This document shows, piece after piece, positions 1 through 8,726 of a DNA stretch of 64,000 bases. Each line of letters begins with the position of its first letter. The stretch's first letter is position 1. A model generated the notes under the pieces. It saw only the letters and a list, made by a program, of their open reading frames with translations. It ran no database searches and was not told where the DNA came from. The position numbers and the translations under genes are program-made. This DNA is from Zoogloea sp016790385 (GTDB lineage Bacteria; Pseudomonadota; Gammaproteobacteria; Burkholderiales; Rhodocyclaceae). The DNA is taken from the NCBI RefSeq assembly GCF_041916735.1, contig NZ_JAYRYY010000003.1. One strand, given 5' to 3'.

Positions 1-66
1 GTGGGACGCATTGTTCAGGCGGAGGTCGCGGCCCGTTTTGGCTTCATCCGCGAACCTCACCTCTAG
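1..66 (+). CDS. C-terminal end of an unidentified protein (partial)
   Basis: Frame 1 is open from the first base of the window and ends at a TAG at 64-66, giving a 21-residue tail that ends in REPHL. It lies just before a hairpin (81-103) and converges on manC. No start codon or domain is visible and the product cannot be named. It is listed because no other frame explains these bases; it could be chance. Confidence 0.35.
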   Translation: MGRIVQAEVAARFGFIREPHL

Positions 67-80
67 AATCCGGCTTGACG

Positions 81-103
81 GGGCCGGCACGAACAGCCGG
101 CCC
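81..103. terminator. GC-rich hairpin between convergent genes
   Basis: A perfect 8-bp inverted repeat (GGGCCGGC / GCCGGCCC) with a 7-nt loop lies between the end of the partial plus-strand frame and the end of manC. There is no T-run on either side, so it is at best a weak terminator or a 3' stabilising hairpin. Confidence 0.4.
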
Positions 104-111
104 GGCAGCCC

Positions 112-1551
112 TCAACCCCGCCCGTAGTTGTCTTCGAAGCGGACGATGTCGTCCTCTCCGAGATAGCTGCCCGACTGAACTTCGATGATTTCCAGGGGCA
201 GCTTGCCCGGGTTGGCCAAGCGGTGCACATGCCCCAGCGGGATGTAGGTCGATTCGTTTTCGCCCAACAGGAAGGTCTTTTCACCGTTGGTGACCTCGGC
301 CGTGCCCTTCACCACGATCCAGTGCTCGGCCCGGTGGTGGTGCATCTGCAGGCTCAGCCGCGCGCCCGGATTGACCACGATGCGCTTGACCTGGAAACGC
401 GCGCCGTTGTCGATGGAGTCGTACCAGCCCCATGGGCGATGGATCTTGCGGTGGGCCGAGGCCTGGCTGCGGCTGCCGGCCTTGAGGGCGGCGACGATCT
501 GCTTGACGTTCTGGGTCTTGTCCTTGCGCGCCACCAGTATGGCATCGGGCGTTTCGACGATCACTGCGTCGTCGAGGCCCACGCAGGCCACCATGCGGTC
601 CTGGGCATAGACGAGGGTGTTGCGGCTGTCCTCGAAGAGCACGTCACCCCGGGCCACGTTGCCGCTGGCGTCCTTGTCGGCGATCTGCCACAGGGCGTCC
701 CACGCCCCCACATCCGACCAGCCGGCCGACATGGGCACGACGCAGCCGGCAATGCCGAGCCCTTCGGCCGCCGCCAGTTTTTCCATCACCGCGTAGTCGA
801 TGGAGTCGGAGGGGCAGGCCTGGAAAAGGGCCTTGTCGACACGCACGAAGTCGGCATCCCGCGAGCCGCCCTCCCACGCTGCCGCGCAGGCTGCCGACAT
901 GGCCGGCTGGAGCTGGGCCATGGCCTTCAGCCAGACACTGGCCCTGACCATGAACAGGCCGCTGTTCCAGAGGTATTCACCGCTGTCGAGGTAACGCTGG
1001 GCGGTGGCCGCATCGGGCTTTTCAACGAAGGCGGCGATGGCCTTGCTGCCGTCGGGCCGGTCGGCACCGCAGCGGATATAGCCATAGCCGGTTTCGGCGT
1101 GGGTCGGCACGATGCCGAAAGTGACGATGGCGCCGTCGACGGCGGCCGGGATGCCTTCATCGATGGCCTTCTGGAAGCCGGCCAGATCACGGATGACGTG
1201 ATCAGCGGGCATCACCAGCAGCACCGGGTCGGCCTCCTGCGCGGCCAGCGCCGCCAGGGTCAGGGCCGGCGCGGTGTTGCGGCCGGTGGGCTCAAGGACG
1301 ATGTCGCGACTGGCGCGACCGACCGCGCGCAACTGCTCGGCAGTGACAAAACGATATTCCTCATTGCACACGACGATAGGCGCCTGCGCCACCGGCAGGC
1401 GCCCACCAAAACCGGCCAGACGGCCGGCGGTGGCCTGAAGCATGGTCTCCTCGCCCACCAGGGCCAGAAGCTGCTTGGGATACTGCTCGCGGGACAAGGG
1501 CCACAGGCGCGTGCCGGAGCCTCCGGAGAGAATGACGGGCTGGAGTTCCAT
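112..1551 (-). CDS. manC: Mannose-1-phosphate guanylyltransferase / mannose-6-phosphate isomerase (type II)
   Basis: This bifunctional cytosolic enzyme makes GDP-mannose for exopolysaccharide or O-antigen synthesis. The 479-residue length is normal for the family. The N-terminal nucleotidyltransferase domain carries GGSGTRLWPLS at residues 10-20, MPADH near 114 and FVEKP near 175. The C-terminal third is a cupin with RPWGWYD and a MHHHRAEHW metal-binding segment, the phosphomannose isomerase half. Translation starts at an ATG at 1551. No polysaccharide genes are visible beside it; the next gene on the same strand, engB, is unrelated and 94 bp away. The symbol could also be cpsB, algA or xanB, depending on the polymer. 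Confidence 0.95.
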   Translation of the reverse strand: MELQPVILSGGSGTRLWPLSREQYPKQLLALVGEETMLQATAGRLAGFGGRLPVAQAPIVVCNEEYRFVTAEQLRAVGRASRDIVLEPTGRNTAPALTLAALAAQEADPVLLVMPADHVIRDLAGFQKAIDEGIPAAVDGAIVTFGIVPTHAETGYGYIRCGADRPDGSKAIAAFVEKPDAATAQRYLDSGEYLWNSGLFMVRASVWLKAMAQLQPAMSAACAAAWEGGSRDADFVRVDKALFQACPSDSIDYAVMEKLAAAEGLGIAGCVVPMSAGWSDVGAWDALWQIADKDASGNVARGDVLFEDSRNTLVYAQDRMVACVGLDDAVIVETPDAILVARKDKTQNVKQIVAALKAGSRSQASAHRKIHRPWGWYDSIDNGARFQVKRIVVNPGARLSLQMHHHRAEHWIVVKGTAEVTNGEKTFLLGENESTYIPLGHVHRLANPGKLPLEIIEVQSGSYLGEDDIVRFEDNYGRG

Positions 1552-1645
1552 GATAGCTTGGGTCGGAAAAGTGGAGAATTCGTCGGGTGCGTGCAGTGCA
1601 CAATGGACATACTTTTACCACAAACCCCGGCCCCTCAAGCCCTCG

Positions 1646-2275
1646 TCATGGGGCGGCGGTGTCACCGGGGCCTGCGTCGTCAGGCACCGACAGCCATGAT
1701 CCAACGATCCGCTCGGCCTCTTCAATCCCCGTCTTCTTGAGACTTGAGAACAACTGCACGGTAACCTGTTTACCGAGAGGCGCCAGCTCCTTGCGCACCG
1801 CGGCAAGCGTTGCCGACTGCTCCGAGCGGGTCAGCTTGTCACTCTTGGTGAGCAGCACATGAATGGGCCTGCCACTGGGCGCAAACCAGCCGATCATGAC
1901 CCGGTCGCGATCCTTGAGGGGGTGACGGGAATCCATGATCAGTACCAGCCCGACGAGGTTGGGGCGGCGGGTGAGGTAGTCCTCGAGAAGGCGCTGCCAC
2001 TGGAGACGGATGGCTTCCGGCACCTCGGCATAGCCATAGCCCGGCAGATCCACCAGCACCGCGCCGTTGCGCAGACGGAAAAAGTTGATCAGCTGGGTCC
2101 GCCCGGGGGTCTTGGACACAAACGCCAGCCTTACATGGTCACACAGGGTGTTGATGGCGCTCGACTTGCCCGCATTGGAGCGGCCGGCAAAGGCGACTTC
2201 AGGGCCACCCGGAGGCGGCAGACCATTGGGTTTGGCGACGGAGATCTCGAACTGGGCGTTACGGAACAGGGACAT
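1646..2275 (-). CDS. engB: Ribosome biogenesis GTPase EngB (YihA/YsxC)
   Basis: EngB is an essential GTPase that assists assembly of the large ribosomal subunit. The G motifs are visible in order: GRSNAGKS (P-loop), KTPGRTQ (switch I), DLPGYGYA (switch II) and TKSD (base recognition). I chose the ATG at 2275 (MSLFRNAQF), giving 209 residues, because it matches the usual N-terminus of betaproteobacterial homologues; a GTG nine codons upstream is possible. The gene is divergent from the cytochrome c4 gene, an arrangement common in Rhodocyclales and Neisseriales. Confidence 0.95.
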   Translation of the reverse strand: MSLFRNAQFEISVAKPNGLPPPGGPEVAFAGRSNAGKSSAINTLCDHVRLAFVSKTPGRTQLINFFRLRNGAVLVDLPGYGYAEVPEAIRLQWQRLLEDYLTRRPNLVGLVLIMDSRHPLKDRDRVMIGWFAPSGRPIHVLLTKSDKLTRSEQSATLAAVRKELAPLGKQVTVQLFSSLKKTGIEEAERIVGSWLSVPDDAGPGDTAAP

Positions 2276-2330
2276 GGGGAAGCTTGGGCATGCGCAACAC
2301 ACGCTATTGCGTCGCGCAAAAGACTGAAGT

Positions 2331-2345
2331 TGCTATAGAATAGCA
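2331..2345 (+). promoter_or_regulatory. Candidate -10 region inside a dyad upstream of cytochrome c4
   Basis: The sequence TGCTAT-AGA-ATAGCA is a perfect inverted repeat containing TAGAAT, one mismatch from the sigma-70 -10 consensus, about 43 bp before the cytochrome c4 start. No good -35 hexamer lies at the usual spacing, so this is a weak promoter call. Confidence 0.35.
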
Positions 2346-2383
2346 GGTTTGAGACATCCACATTCTTGGCTTCCGAGGACATC

Positions 2384-3019
2384 ATGATCAAGCGTTCCCT
2401 GCTGCTTTCGCTGCTTCTGGCCACCGGCGCGGTTCAGGCTCAAGACAAAGCCGCCGCCCAGCCCGATCTGGCCAAGGCGAAACAGACTGCAGAACAGGTT
2501 TGCGGCGCCTGCCACGGCGCCGACGGCAACAGTCAGATTCCGGTCAACCCGAAACTCGCGGGCCAGCATGCGGAATACCTCTACAAGCAGCTGAAGAACT
2601 TCAAGAGCGAAGGCGGAGCCCCGGCTGAGCGTGCCAACCCCATCATGGGCGGCATGGCTGCTGGCCTTTCCGACGCCGACATGAAGGGCCTGGCCAGCTA
2701 CTTTGCCGGTCAGACCCTGAAGCCCGAGTCTGCCAAGAACAAGGCCTCCATCGAACTCGGCCAAAAACTCTGGCGCGCCGGCGACCTGAAGCGTGGCATC
2801 CCTGCCTGTGCCGCCTGCCATGGCCCTGCCGGTGCCGGCATGCCTGCCCAGTACCCCCGCCTGTCCGGCCAGTTTGCCGACTACACCGAAGCCCAGCTGC
2901 GGGCCTTCCGTGCCGGCGAGCGTGCCAACGATCCGGCCAGGATGATGCGCACCATCGCGCTCAAGATGACCGATCCGGAGATCAAGGCCGTGGCCGATTA
3001 CGCCGCCGGCTTGCGCTGA
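2384..3019 (+). CDS. Dihaem cytochrome c4, periplasmic
   Basis: Cytochrome c4 is a two-domain periplasmic electron carrier that feeds terminal oxidases. The ATG at 2384 is preceded by GAGGA at about 5 nt spacing. A signal peptide runs to about VQAQ. There are two haem-binding motifs, CGACH in the first half and CAACH in the second, and the candidate Met ligands lie in IMGGM and RMMRT segments. The 211-residue precursor has normal length. The gene is followed by an intrinsic terminator and then by the resB-ccsA genes that attach haem to such proteins, so substrate and maturation machinery are side by side. Confidence 0.93.
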   Translation: MIKRSLLLSLLLATGAVQAQDKAAAQPDLAKAKQTAEQVCGACHGADGNSQIPVNPKLAGQHAEYLYKQLKNFKSEGGAPAERANPIMGGMAAGLSDADMKGLASYFAGQTLKPESAKNKASIELGQKLWRAGDLKRGIPACAACHGPAGAGMPAQYPRLSGQFADYTEAQLRAFRAGERANDPARMMRTIALKMTDPEIKAVADYAAGLR

Positions 3020-3050
3020 GTCAAGGCGCCTGCGGGCGCCCGCCAGCTAT

Positions 3051-3079
3051 AAAAAGGGGTGGTCTAACCACCCCTTTTT
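3051..3079 (+). terminator. Intrinsic terminator after cytochrome c4
   Basis: A near-ideal terminator with arms GGGGTGG and CCACCCC, a 5-nt loop, an A-run before and five Ts after. It is effectively symmetrical, so it could work in both directions. A smaller GGCGCC/GGCGCC hairpin sits at 3025-3040. Confidence 0.9.
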
Positions 3080-3130
3080 CATTGATCGCAGCCCTGTTCC
3101 ATCACTCCCCAACGCCTCCGCCGCAACGCC

Positions 3131-5170
3131 ATGCGACACCGCAGCACCCTCCGCGCCGTATATGAGCTACTCAGCTCAATGCGCTTTGCCATCAGCCTGC
3201 TGACCCTTCTTGGCGTCGCCTCCATCATCGGAACGGTGGTCAAGCAGAACGAGCCTTACAACAACTATCTCAATCAGTTTGGCCCGTTCTGGTTTCCAGT
3301 CTTTGAAAAGCTGGGGCTTTATTCGGTCTATAACTCGTTCTGGTTTCTCACCATCCTGGGCTTCCTGGTGTTGTCCACGAGCGCCTGCATCGTGCGTCAG
3401 GCGCGGCCGATGCTACGAGACATGAGGGGCTTCCGCGAGCATGCCCGGGAAACCTCCCTGGCGAGTTTTGCCCACAACGCACGCTTCGGGCTCAGCCTGC
3501 CTTCAACACAGGCGCAGGAGACTGTTCAGGCATACCTCGCGGCCGAGGGTTTCTCAACCCGCGTCAATGTGCGCGAGGACGGCATCCTGCTGGCGGCCAA
3601 GCAGGGCAGCTGGACTCGCATCGGGTATTTCCTGGCCCACGGGGCCATCGTGCTGATCTGTGTTGGCGGGCTGCTCGACGGTAACCTACCCCTGAAGACC
3701 CAGATGGCCCTGGGAGGCAAACAAGTCACCACCGGTAACCAGTTGATCTTCCAGATTCCTGACTCCAGCCGGCTCGGGGCGGACAACTGGAGCTTCCGCG
3801 GCAACGTCTTCATCCCCGAAGGAAAGAGCGCCAACACCGCCGTGCTCAATGTGCAGGATGGCATCCTGCTGCAGGATCTGCCTTTCACGGTTTCCCTGCG
3901 CAAGTTCCACCTGGAGCATTACGAAAGTGGCATGCCCAAGCGTTTCGCCAGCGACATCATCATCACCGAGAACGCCACGGGGAAGTCCGTGGAGAAGACC
4001 ATTGAGGTGAACAAGCCCTTCGAGTTCGCCGGAGTGATGATGTATCAGGCCAGCTTCGAGGATGGCGGATCGCGCCTTCGCCTGCTGGGCCATGATCTGC
4101 GCCCCGGCAGCACTCTGCGCTCCTTTCCGGCGGAAGCGGTGGTTGGCGAGGCCCTGCCCCTTAAGCCCTCCGGGCTCGATTACACGCTGGAACTAGGCAG
4201 TTTTCGTGCCTTCAACATCGAAAACATGGCTGTGGACAAGCCGGACGCCGACACAGGAAACCTTGCCCGCCTAGAGAAGCATCTGGGTAGCGGCGCCCGC
4301 TCGCCAGGCGCGAAGGACATGCAGAATGTCGGCCCGAGCATTCAGTTCAAACTGCGCGATTCGGCCGGTCAGGCGCGGGAGTATCAGAATTTCATGCAAC
4401 CCCTTCTCCAGGAAGGTGCCTGGTATCTGCTTACAGGAATGCGCGACAGTCCGTCGGCACCTTTCCGCTTCATGCGCATCCCCCTGGATGACGATGGACG
4501 TCTGGACAGTTGGTTCGCCATCCGGCGCGTCATGCTCGACGGCACCCGACATGCAGAGATCGCCCGGCGCTTTGCGGCCACGGCCCTGGGCGACGATACC
4601 GGCGCCGAGGTCCGTGACCGCATGCGGGAGACCACCGCACGCACCCTCGAACTGTTCGCCCGGGGTGGTTTCGAGAGCCTAGGCAAGTTCATCGAAAGCA
4701 CCATCCCAGAAGCCGAGCGTGACAAGGCCGCCGACGTCTTCATCAAGATTCTCGAGGGTTCGGCCTGGGAGGCCTGGAAAATGGCCCGTGCGGAGGCCGG
4801 CCTGCCCGCCATGGTTCCAGCGGCCCAGCATTCGCGGATGCTACGCGACACCCTGAATGCCACCAACGACAGCCTGCATTACGGCGCCCCGGTATACTTT
4901 CAGCCTGTCGGCTTTGACGAGGTTCGGGCGACGGTGCTGCAAGTCACCCGATCTCCCGGCAAACCGGTCGTTTACCTTGGCTCGCTGCTCCTCGTACTGG
5001 GGGTATTCGCCATGCTGTACATTCGCGAACGTCGCCTCTTTGTGCTGATCAAAGACACGGGCGATGCCTTGGTGGCGCTTGGCTCGAATCGAAAATCGAT
5101 GGACGTGGATGAGAGCTTCCGACGCCACCGGGATGCCCTCGCCGCCCTGCTCAATCCGCCCCGCCCCTGA
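3131..5170 (+). CDS. resB: Cytochrome c biogenesis protein ResB (System II, Ccs1-type)
   Basis: With CcsA (next gene) this membrane protein forms the System II haem exporter and ligase that attaches haem to c-type cytochromes in the periplasm. It has 679 residues. The N-terminus shows the typical start of the family (transmembrane helix, then a conserved VVKQNEPYNNY segment), then further helices around residues 70 and 170, a large periplasmic domain, and a last helix near residue 620 (VVYLGSLLLVLG). The stop is 14 bp from the start of ccsA, so the two are certainly co-transcribed. Use of System II rather than CcmA-I is usual in this group. Confidence 0.93.
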   Translation: MRHRSTLRAVYELLSSMRFAISLLTLLGVASIIGTVVKQNEPYNNYLNQFGPFWFPVFEKLGLYSVYNSFWFLTILGFLVLSTSACIVRQARPMLRDMRGFREHARETSLASFAHNARFGLSLPSTQAQETVQAYLAAEGFSTRVNVREDGILLAAKQGSWTRIGYFLAHGAIVLICVGGLLDGNLPLKTQMALGGKQVTTGNQLIFQIPDSSRLGADNWSFRGNVFIPEGKSANTAVLNVQDGILLQDLPFTVSLRKFHLEHYESGMPKRFASDIIITENATGKSVEKTIEVNKPFEFAGVMMYQASFEDGGSRLRLLGHDLRPGSTLRSFPAEAVVGEALPLKPSGLDYTLELGSFRAFNIENMAVDKPDADTGNLARLEKHLGSGARSPGAKDMQNVGPSIQFKLRDSAGQAREYQNFMQPLLQEGAWYLLTGMRDSPSAPFRFMRIPLDDDGRLDSWFAIRRVMLDGTRHAEIARRFAATALGDDTGAEVRDRMRETTARTLELFARGGFESLGKFIESTIPEAERDKAADVFIKILEGSAWEAWKMARAEAGLPAMVPAAQHSRMLRDTLNATNDSLHYGAPVYFQPVGFDEVRATVLQVTRSPGKPVVYLGSLLLVLGVFAMLYIRERRLFVLIKDTGDALVALGSNRKSMDVDESFRRHRDALAALLNPPRP

Positions 5171-5184
5171 CCGAAGGTTTCACC

Positions 5185-6324
5185 ATGGAAATCGCCCACA
5201 AGGACAGCAGCCCCCTCCTGCGCCGCCTCACCCCCGGCGACTGGTTGTACGCCCTCGCCCTCGCCGGGGGGGCGCTGTTCGCCCTGCGCCAGTACGGCGG
5301 CTTCATGGACATCTACGACAAGGCCATCCTCTTTTGCACGGTCCCCGGGCTCGCTGCGATGGGCATTGCCTGGAAGCCCTTCCGCAGCTTCCTGGCCGTC
5401 TCCTCAGCCTTGGCTTTGTTCAGTATCGCGCTCTACCAGGGTGAGCTGGCGAGGGCCGAGCAGGTCTTCTTCCTGAAGTACCTGATCTCGAGTCAGACGG
5501 CGATCATGTGGATGAGCGCCCTGTTCTTCATTGCCACGGGCGCCTACTGTCTTGGACTGGCGGCGCGCTCCGACTTCGCTGACGCCACGGGTTCCGCCCT
5601 CACCTGGTGCGCCGTGACCATGGGTACTACTGGTCTGATGGTGCGCTGGTACGAGAGCTATCTCATCGGAACCGATGTGGGACACATCCCCCTGAGCAAT
5701 CTTTACGAGGTCTTCGTGCTCTTCGCACTGATGACCGGTCTGCTCTACCTGTATTACGAGGGCCGTTACGCCACCCGCCGCATGGGTGCCTTCGTGCTGC
5801 TCGTGATCTCGGCAGCAGTGGCCTTTTTGCTGTGGTACACCTTCAGTCGCGAAGCTCAGGAAATCCAGCCCCTGATCCCTGCCCTGCAAAGTTACTGGAT
5901 GAAGGTGCATGTGCCGGCGAACTTCATCGGTTACGGCGCCTTTGCCCTCGCCGCCATGGTTGGCGTGGCCGATCTGCTGGTGCGCAAGGGCATCCTGGCC
6001 GGCCGACTTCCGCCGGCCGAAGTTCTTGATGATGTGATGTACAAGGCGATTGCCATCGGCTTCGCCTTCTTCACCATCGCCACCATTCTGGGGGCCTTGT
6101 GGGCCGCCGAGGCCTGGGGCACCTATTGGCAGTGGGACCCGAAGGAAACCTGGGCTTTTATCGTGTGGCTCAACTACGCCACCTGGCTGCATATTCGCCT
6201 GACCAAGGGCCTGCGCGGCCCCATGCTGGCCTGGTGGGCCATCATCGGCCTGCTGGTGACGGCGTTTGCCTTTGTAGGCGTCAATATGTTCCTGTCAGGC
6301 CTGCACTCCTACGGTTCGCTCTGA
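5185..6324 (+). CDS. ccsA: Cytochrome c biogenesis protein CcsA/ResC (named CcsB in many genomes)
   Basis: This is the haem-handling partner of ResB. The protein has 379 residues and about eight transmembrane helices. The tryptophan-rich haem-binding WWD segment is clear near residues 312-330 (WGTYWQWDPKETW), followed by a conserved histidine-bearing helix. Its final 16 bases overlap the 3' end of the convergent DUF455 gene. Confidence 0.93.
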   Translation: MEIAHKDSSPLLRRLTPGDWLYALALAGGALFALRQYGGFMDIYDKAILFCTVPGLAAMGIAWKPFRSFLAVSSALALFSIALYQGELARAEQVFFLKYLISSQTAIMWMSALFFIATGAYCLGLAARSDFADATGSALTWCAVTMGTTGLMVRWYESYLIGTDVGHIPLSNLYEVFVLFALMTGLLYLYYEGRYATRRMGAFVLLVISAAVAFLLWYTFSREAQEIQPLIPALQSYWMKVHVPANFIGYGAFALAAMVGVADLLVRKGILAGRLPPAEVLDDVMYKAIAIGFAFFTIATILGALWAAEAWGTYWQWDPKETWAFIVWLNYATWLHIRLTKGLRGPMLAWWAIIGLLVTAFAFVGVNMFLSGLHSYGSL

Positions 6325-7163
6325 CCCAATAGCGCAGCGAAGCACGCCGCCTTGCCTGCCTCCAGCCGGGCAATTTCCGCTTCACTGAAGCCCGCTTTGC
6401 GGCGGGCGTCGACATTCAGGGGGCGTGGCGGCCACGGGGCGTCGAACCGGGCCATAAGGGAAAGGTAGGTCGCCTCCGGCTCCAGCCCACGCTCGCCGCA
6501 GAAGTAACGGAACCATTGGTCGCCAAGGGCCACATGACCGATCTCGTCCCGCAGGATGATGTCGAGCACCGCGATGGTTTCGGAGTCGCCGATGCGTCTC
6601 AAGGCATCCACGATGGGGGGCGTGGCATCCAGACCGCGGGCCTCCAGCACCCGCGGCACAAGGGCCATGCGGGCAAGCGGGTCGTCGGCGGTCTTGAGCG
6701 CCATCTCCCATAGGCCGTCGTGGGCCTCGAAATCACCATAGGCTCGGCCAAGGGCGTGAAGACGCGCCTCAACCAGGTTGAAATGATGCGCCTCCTCCGC
6801 AGCTACCTGTAGCCAGCCCTCGTAGTACCCGTGAGGGAGTCCGGCGAAGCGATGGACACAGTCCAGGGCCAGATTGATGGCGTTGAACTCAATGTGCGCG
6901 ATGGCGTGCAACAGCGCAGCGTGCCCTTCCGGGGTACCGGGACGCCGCCGCGGCACGGTTTTGTGGGGAACCAGCCGCGGCCGTTCCGGGCGTCCGGGCG
7001 TACAAACCGGGGCAGTGGGAGCGCCGGCTTCGGGCGGCGCGAATCGCCCTGCGCGCCAATCGATGAGGAGCGCGTTAACCTGCGCCACCTTCCGCTCCGG
7101 ATCGCAGCTCAGGAGGGCTTCCAGCGCATGGTCCTGGAGATTCGGGAGGAAGGCGTCGTGCAT
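6309..7163 (-). CDS. DUF455 family ferritin-like protein
   Basis: The 284-residue protein belongs to the DUF455 family, predicted to be a four-helix ferritin-like fold related to the tRNA hydroxylase MiaE. Likely metal ligands are visible in order: the Glu/His of AHIEFNAINL, EEAHHFN and DEIGHVALG, a carboxylate/His pattern expected for a di-iron site. No substrate is known and I do not assign one. It is convergent with ccsA with a 16-bp overlap of coding ends. Confidence 0.85.
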   Translation of the reverse strand: MHDAFLPNLQDHALEALLSCDPERKVAQVNALLIDWRAGRFAPPEAGAPTAPVCTPGRPERPRLVPHKTVPRRRPGTPEGHAALLHAIAHIEFNAINLALDCVHRFAGLPHGYYEGWLQVAAEEAHHFNLVEARLHALGRAYGDFEAHDGLWEMALKTADDPLARMALVPRVLEARGLDATPPIVDALRRIGDSETIAVLDIILRDEIGHVALGDQWFRYFCGERGLEPEATYLSLMARFDAPWPPRPLNVDARRKAGFSEAEIARLEAGKAACFAALLGQSEP

Positions 7164-7211
7164 GGGGCCGGATGGTATCAGCCGCCTCGGCCCCGGCGCC
7201 GTGCAACAAAC

Positions 7212-7244
7212 AAAAAAATGGCCGCAATCCGAAGATGGCGGCCA
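7212..7244 (-). terminator. Intrinsic terminator after the phasin gene
   Basis: Read on the minus strand, TGGCCGC pairs with GCGGCCA around a 12-nt loop and is followed by seven Ts. It lies 28 bp past the phasin stop codon. Confidence 0.85.
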
Positions 7245-7271
7245 GAGAATGGCTTTTCTTTGCGTCCGGGC

Positions 7272-7835
7272 TTAGGCGGCCTTGCGCTTGCTCGTGGTGG
7301 CAGGCTTGGCAGCAACCGGCTTGACGGCATTCTTGAGGGCTACAACATTGGCCTCGGCGATGCCATTGATCTGGTCACTGACCAGGGACACGCTTTCAAG
7401 GGCCGAGATTTGTGCGGCAAGGCCGCTACGGATGGCATCAAATGCCGGACCGAAACTTTCAGGAGCCTGCTGGGCCAGACGGTCAAGACCGGCCTGGGCC
7501 TGCTGGGTGGCTTCCGCGGACGCTTCCTTGATGGCTTCGAGGACCACGCTACGGCTCTCCGCCAGCACTTCATATTGCTTGCGAAGGGTGTCAGCCACAC
7601 GCTCAAGGCCAGGCTGCCAGTAGGCGGACTGCCAGTTTCCAAGCTCGGCGACATCCTTGATCTCGATGAGAGCCTGGGCCGCGGCAAGCGCTTCGCGGGT
7701 CGCTGCTGCACCCGCCTCAAGTTGCAGGTTGGTGATTTTCTCGACCTGAGTCGTCAGGTTTCCGAGAAGGGCGAAACCGCTATCGATCGCGGCTTCTTGA
7801 TACGCGCCCCATTGAAAGACATTCTTATTCGCCAT
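7272..7835 (-). CDS. Phasin family protein (polyhydroxyalkanoate granule-associated)
   Basis: Phasins coat PHA granules and control their number and size. The 187-residue product is a mostly helical, amphipathic protein rich in Ala and Gln, with an Ala/Pro/Lys-rich tail (KPVAAKPATTSKRKAA) as in PhaP-type proteins. I chose the ATG at 7835 (MANKNVFQW) because GAGGA lies 9 nt upstream; an in-frame ATG three codons earlier overlaps that GAGGA and is unlikely. The gene is monocistronic, with its own terminator. It implies PHA storage, though no phaC or phaA is in the window. Confidence 0.88.
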   Translation of the reverse strand: MANKNVFQWGAYQEAAIDSGFALLGNLTTQVEKITNLQLEAGAAATREALAAAQALIEIKDVAELGNWQSAYWQPGLERVADTLRKQYEVLAESRSVVLEAIKEASAEATQQAQAGLDRLAQQAPESFGPAFDAIRSGLAAQISALESVSLVSDQINGIAEANVVALKNAVKPVAAKPATTSKRKAA

Positions 7836-8048
7836 CTGATTCATTCCTCGATTCAATTCGGTCAACGGCATCACTTTTAAATAAGGTGTCTCCTCACCTC
7901 TTCCTTGTGCTTGACGCCCCAATTGGCGCTGCGGAGAACTAAACGTGAGCCGCCGCGCCATGGGCGAATGATGCCAAGAATGCTGCATGGCACAAATCCG
8001 GCCTTTCCCCCCCTTACCCCAGGGAAAACCCTTACATGCAAATGGCGA

Positions 8049-8666
8049 TCAGTCCGACAGATCCTCTGCCATCACTACCATGCGTACCAGCTCGGCAAGA
8101 GAATCAACCTTGAGCTTTTCCATGACCCGGGACCGATGCTGCTCAACGGTCTTCATGCTGATGCCAAGATCATCGGCGATCTGCTTGTTGAGACGCCCCG
8201 CGACCATCCCTTCCATGACATCCCGCTCACGGGCGGTCAGGCAATCGAGACGACGCTGGATGTCCTCCAGCCATACCTTCTCGTTGCGACGCCTGGCCGC
8301 CACCTGCACGGCCTCCTGAACGCGATCCAGGAGGTGCTGTTCATTGAACGGCTTTTGCAGGAAATCAAAGGCACCATCGCGCATGGCGCGGGCTACCATG
8401 GGCACATCCCCATGGGCCGATACAAAAATGATGGGAATGGCGCTACCAAGGCGGATGAGACGCTCCTGAAGCCCTACCCCGCTGAGGCCCGGCATACGCA
8501 CGTCCAGAACGAGACAATGAGCCTGCTCAAGGGCCTCGGAATCGGCGAGCATGTCGACGGCGCTCGGAAAGTTTCTTACCGGCAGCCCAAGGGCCTCGAC
8601 AAGCAGACTGATGGACAGTCTGACCGCATCATCGTCATCCACAACGCAAACCAGTGGTGTCTCCAT
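8049..8666 (-). CDS. FixJ/NarL-family two-component response regulator
   Basis: The protein has 205 residues. The N-terminal receiver carries the acidic cluster DDDD (10-13), the phosphoacceptor Asp55 in LVLDVRMPG, a Ser/Thr in FVSAHG and the conserved Lys in LQKPF. The C-terminal LuxR-type helix-turn-helix (LTARERDVM ... KTVEQHRSRVMEKL) is characteristic of FixJ/TodT-type regulators. It is 60 bp downstream of the multi-PAS histidine kinase on the same strand and is its likely partner. Targets are unknown. Confidence 0.9.
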   Translation of the reverse strand: METPLVCVVDDDDAVRLSISLLVEALGLPVRNFPSAVDMLADSEALEQAHCLVLDVRMPGLSGVGLQERLIRLGSAIPIIFVSAHGDVPMVARAMRDGAFDFLQKPFNEQHLLDRVQEAVQVAARRRNEKVWLEDIQRRLDCLTARERDVMEGMVAGRLNKQIADDLGISMKTVEQHRSRVMEKLKVDSLAELVRMVVMAEDLSD

Positions 8667-8726
8667 ATCAGCCTCCTGTGGTTGATGTCAGCTGCACAAC
8701 CCATTGTTTTTTTGTAAGACATATTT

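Noticed and set aside
223..1740. Plus-strand open frame of about 500 codons opposite manC
   Set aside because: It is a high-GC shadow of manC with low-complexity His/Gly-rich composition, no domain and no plausible start context.
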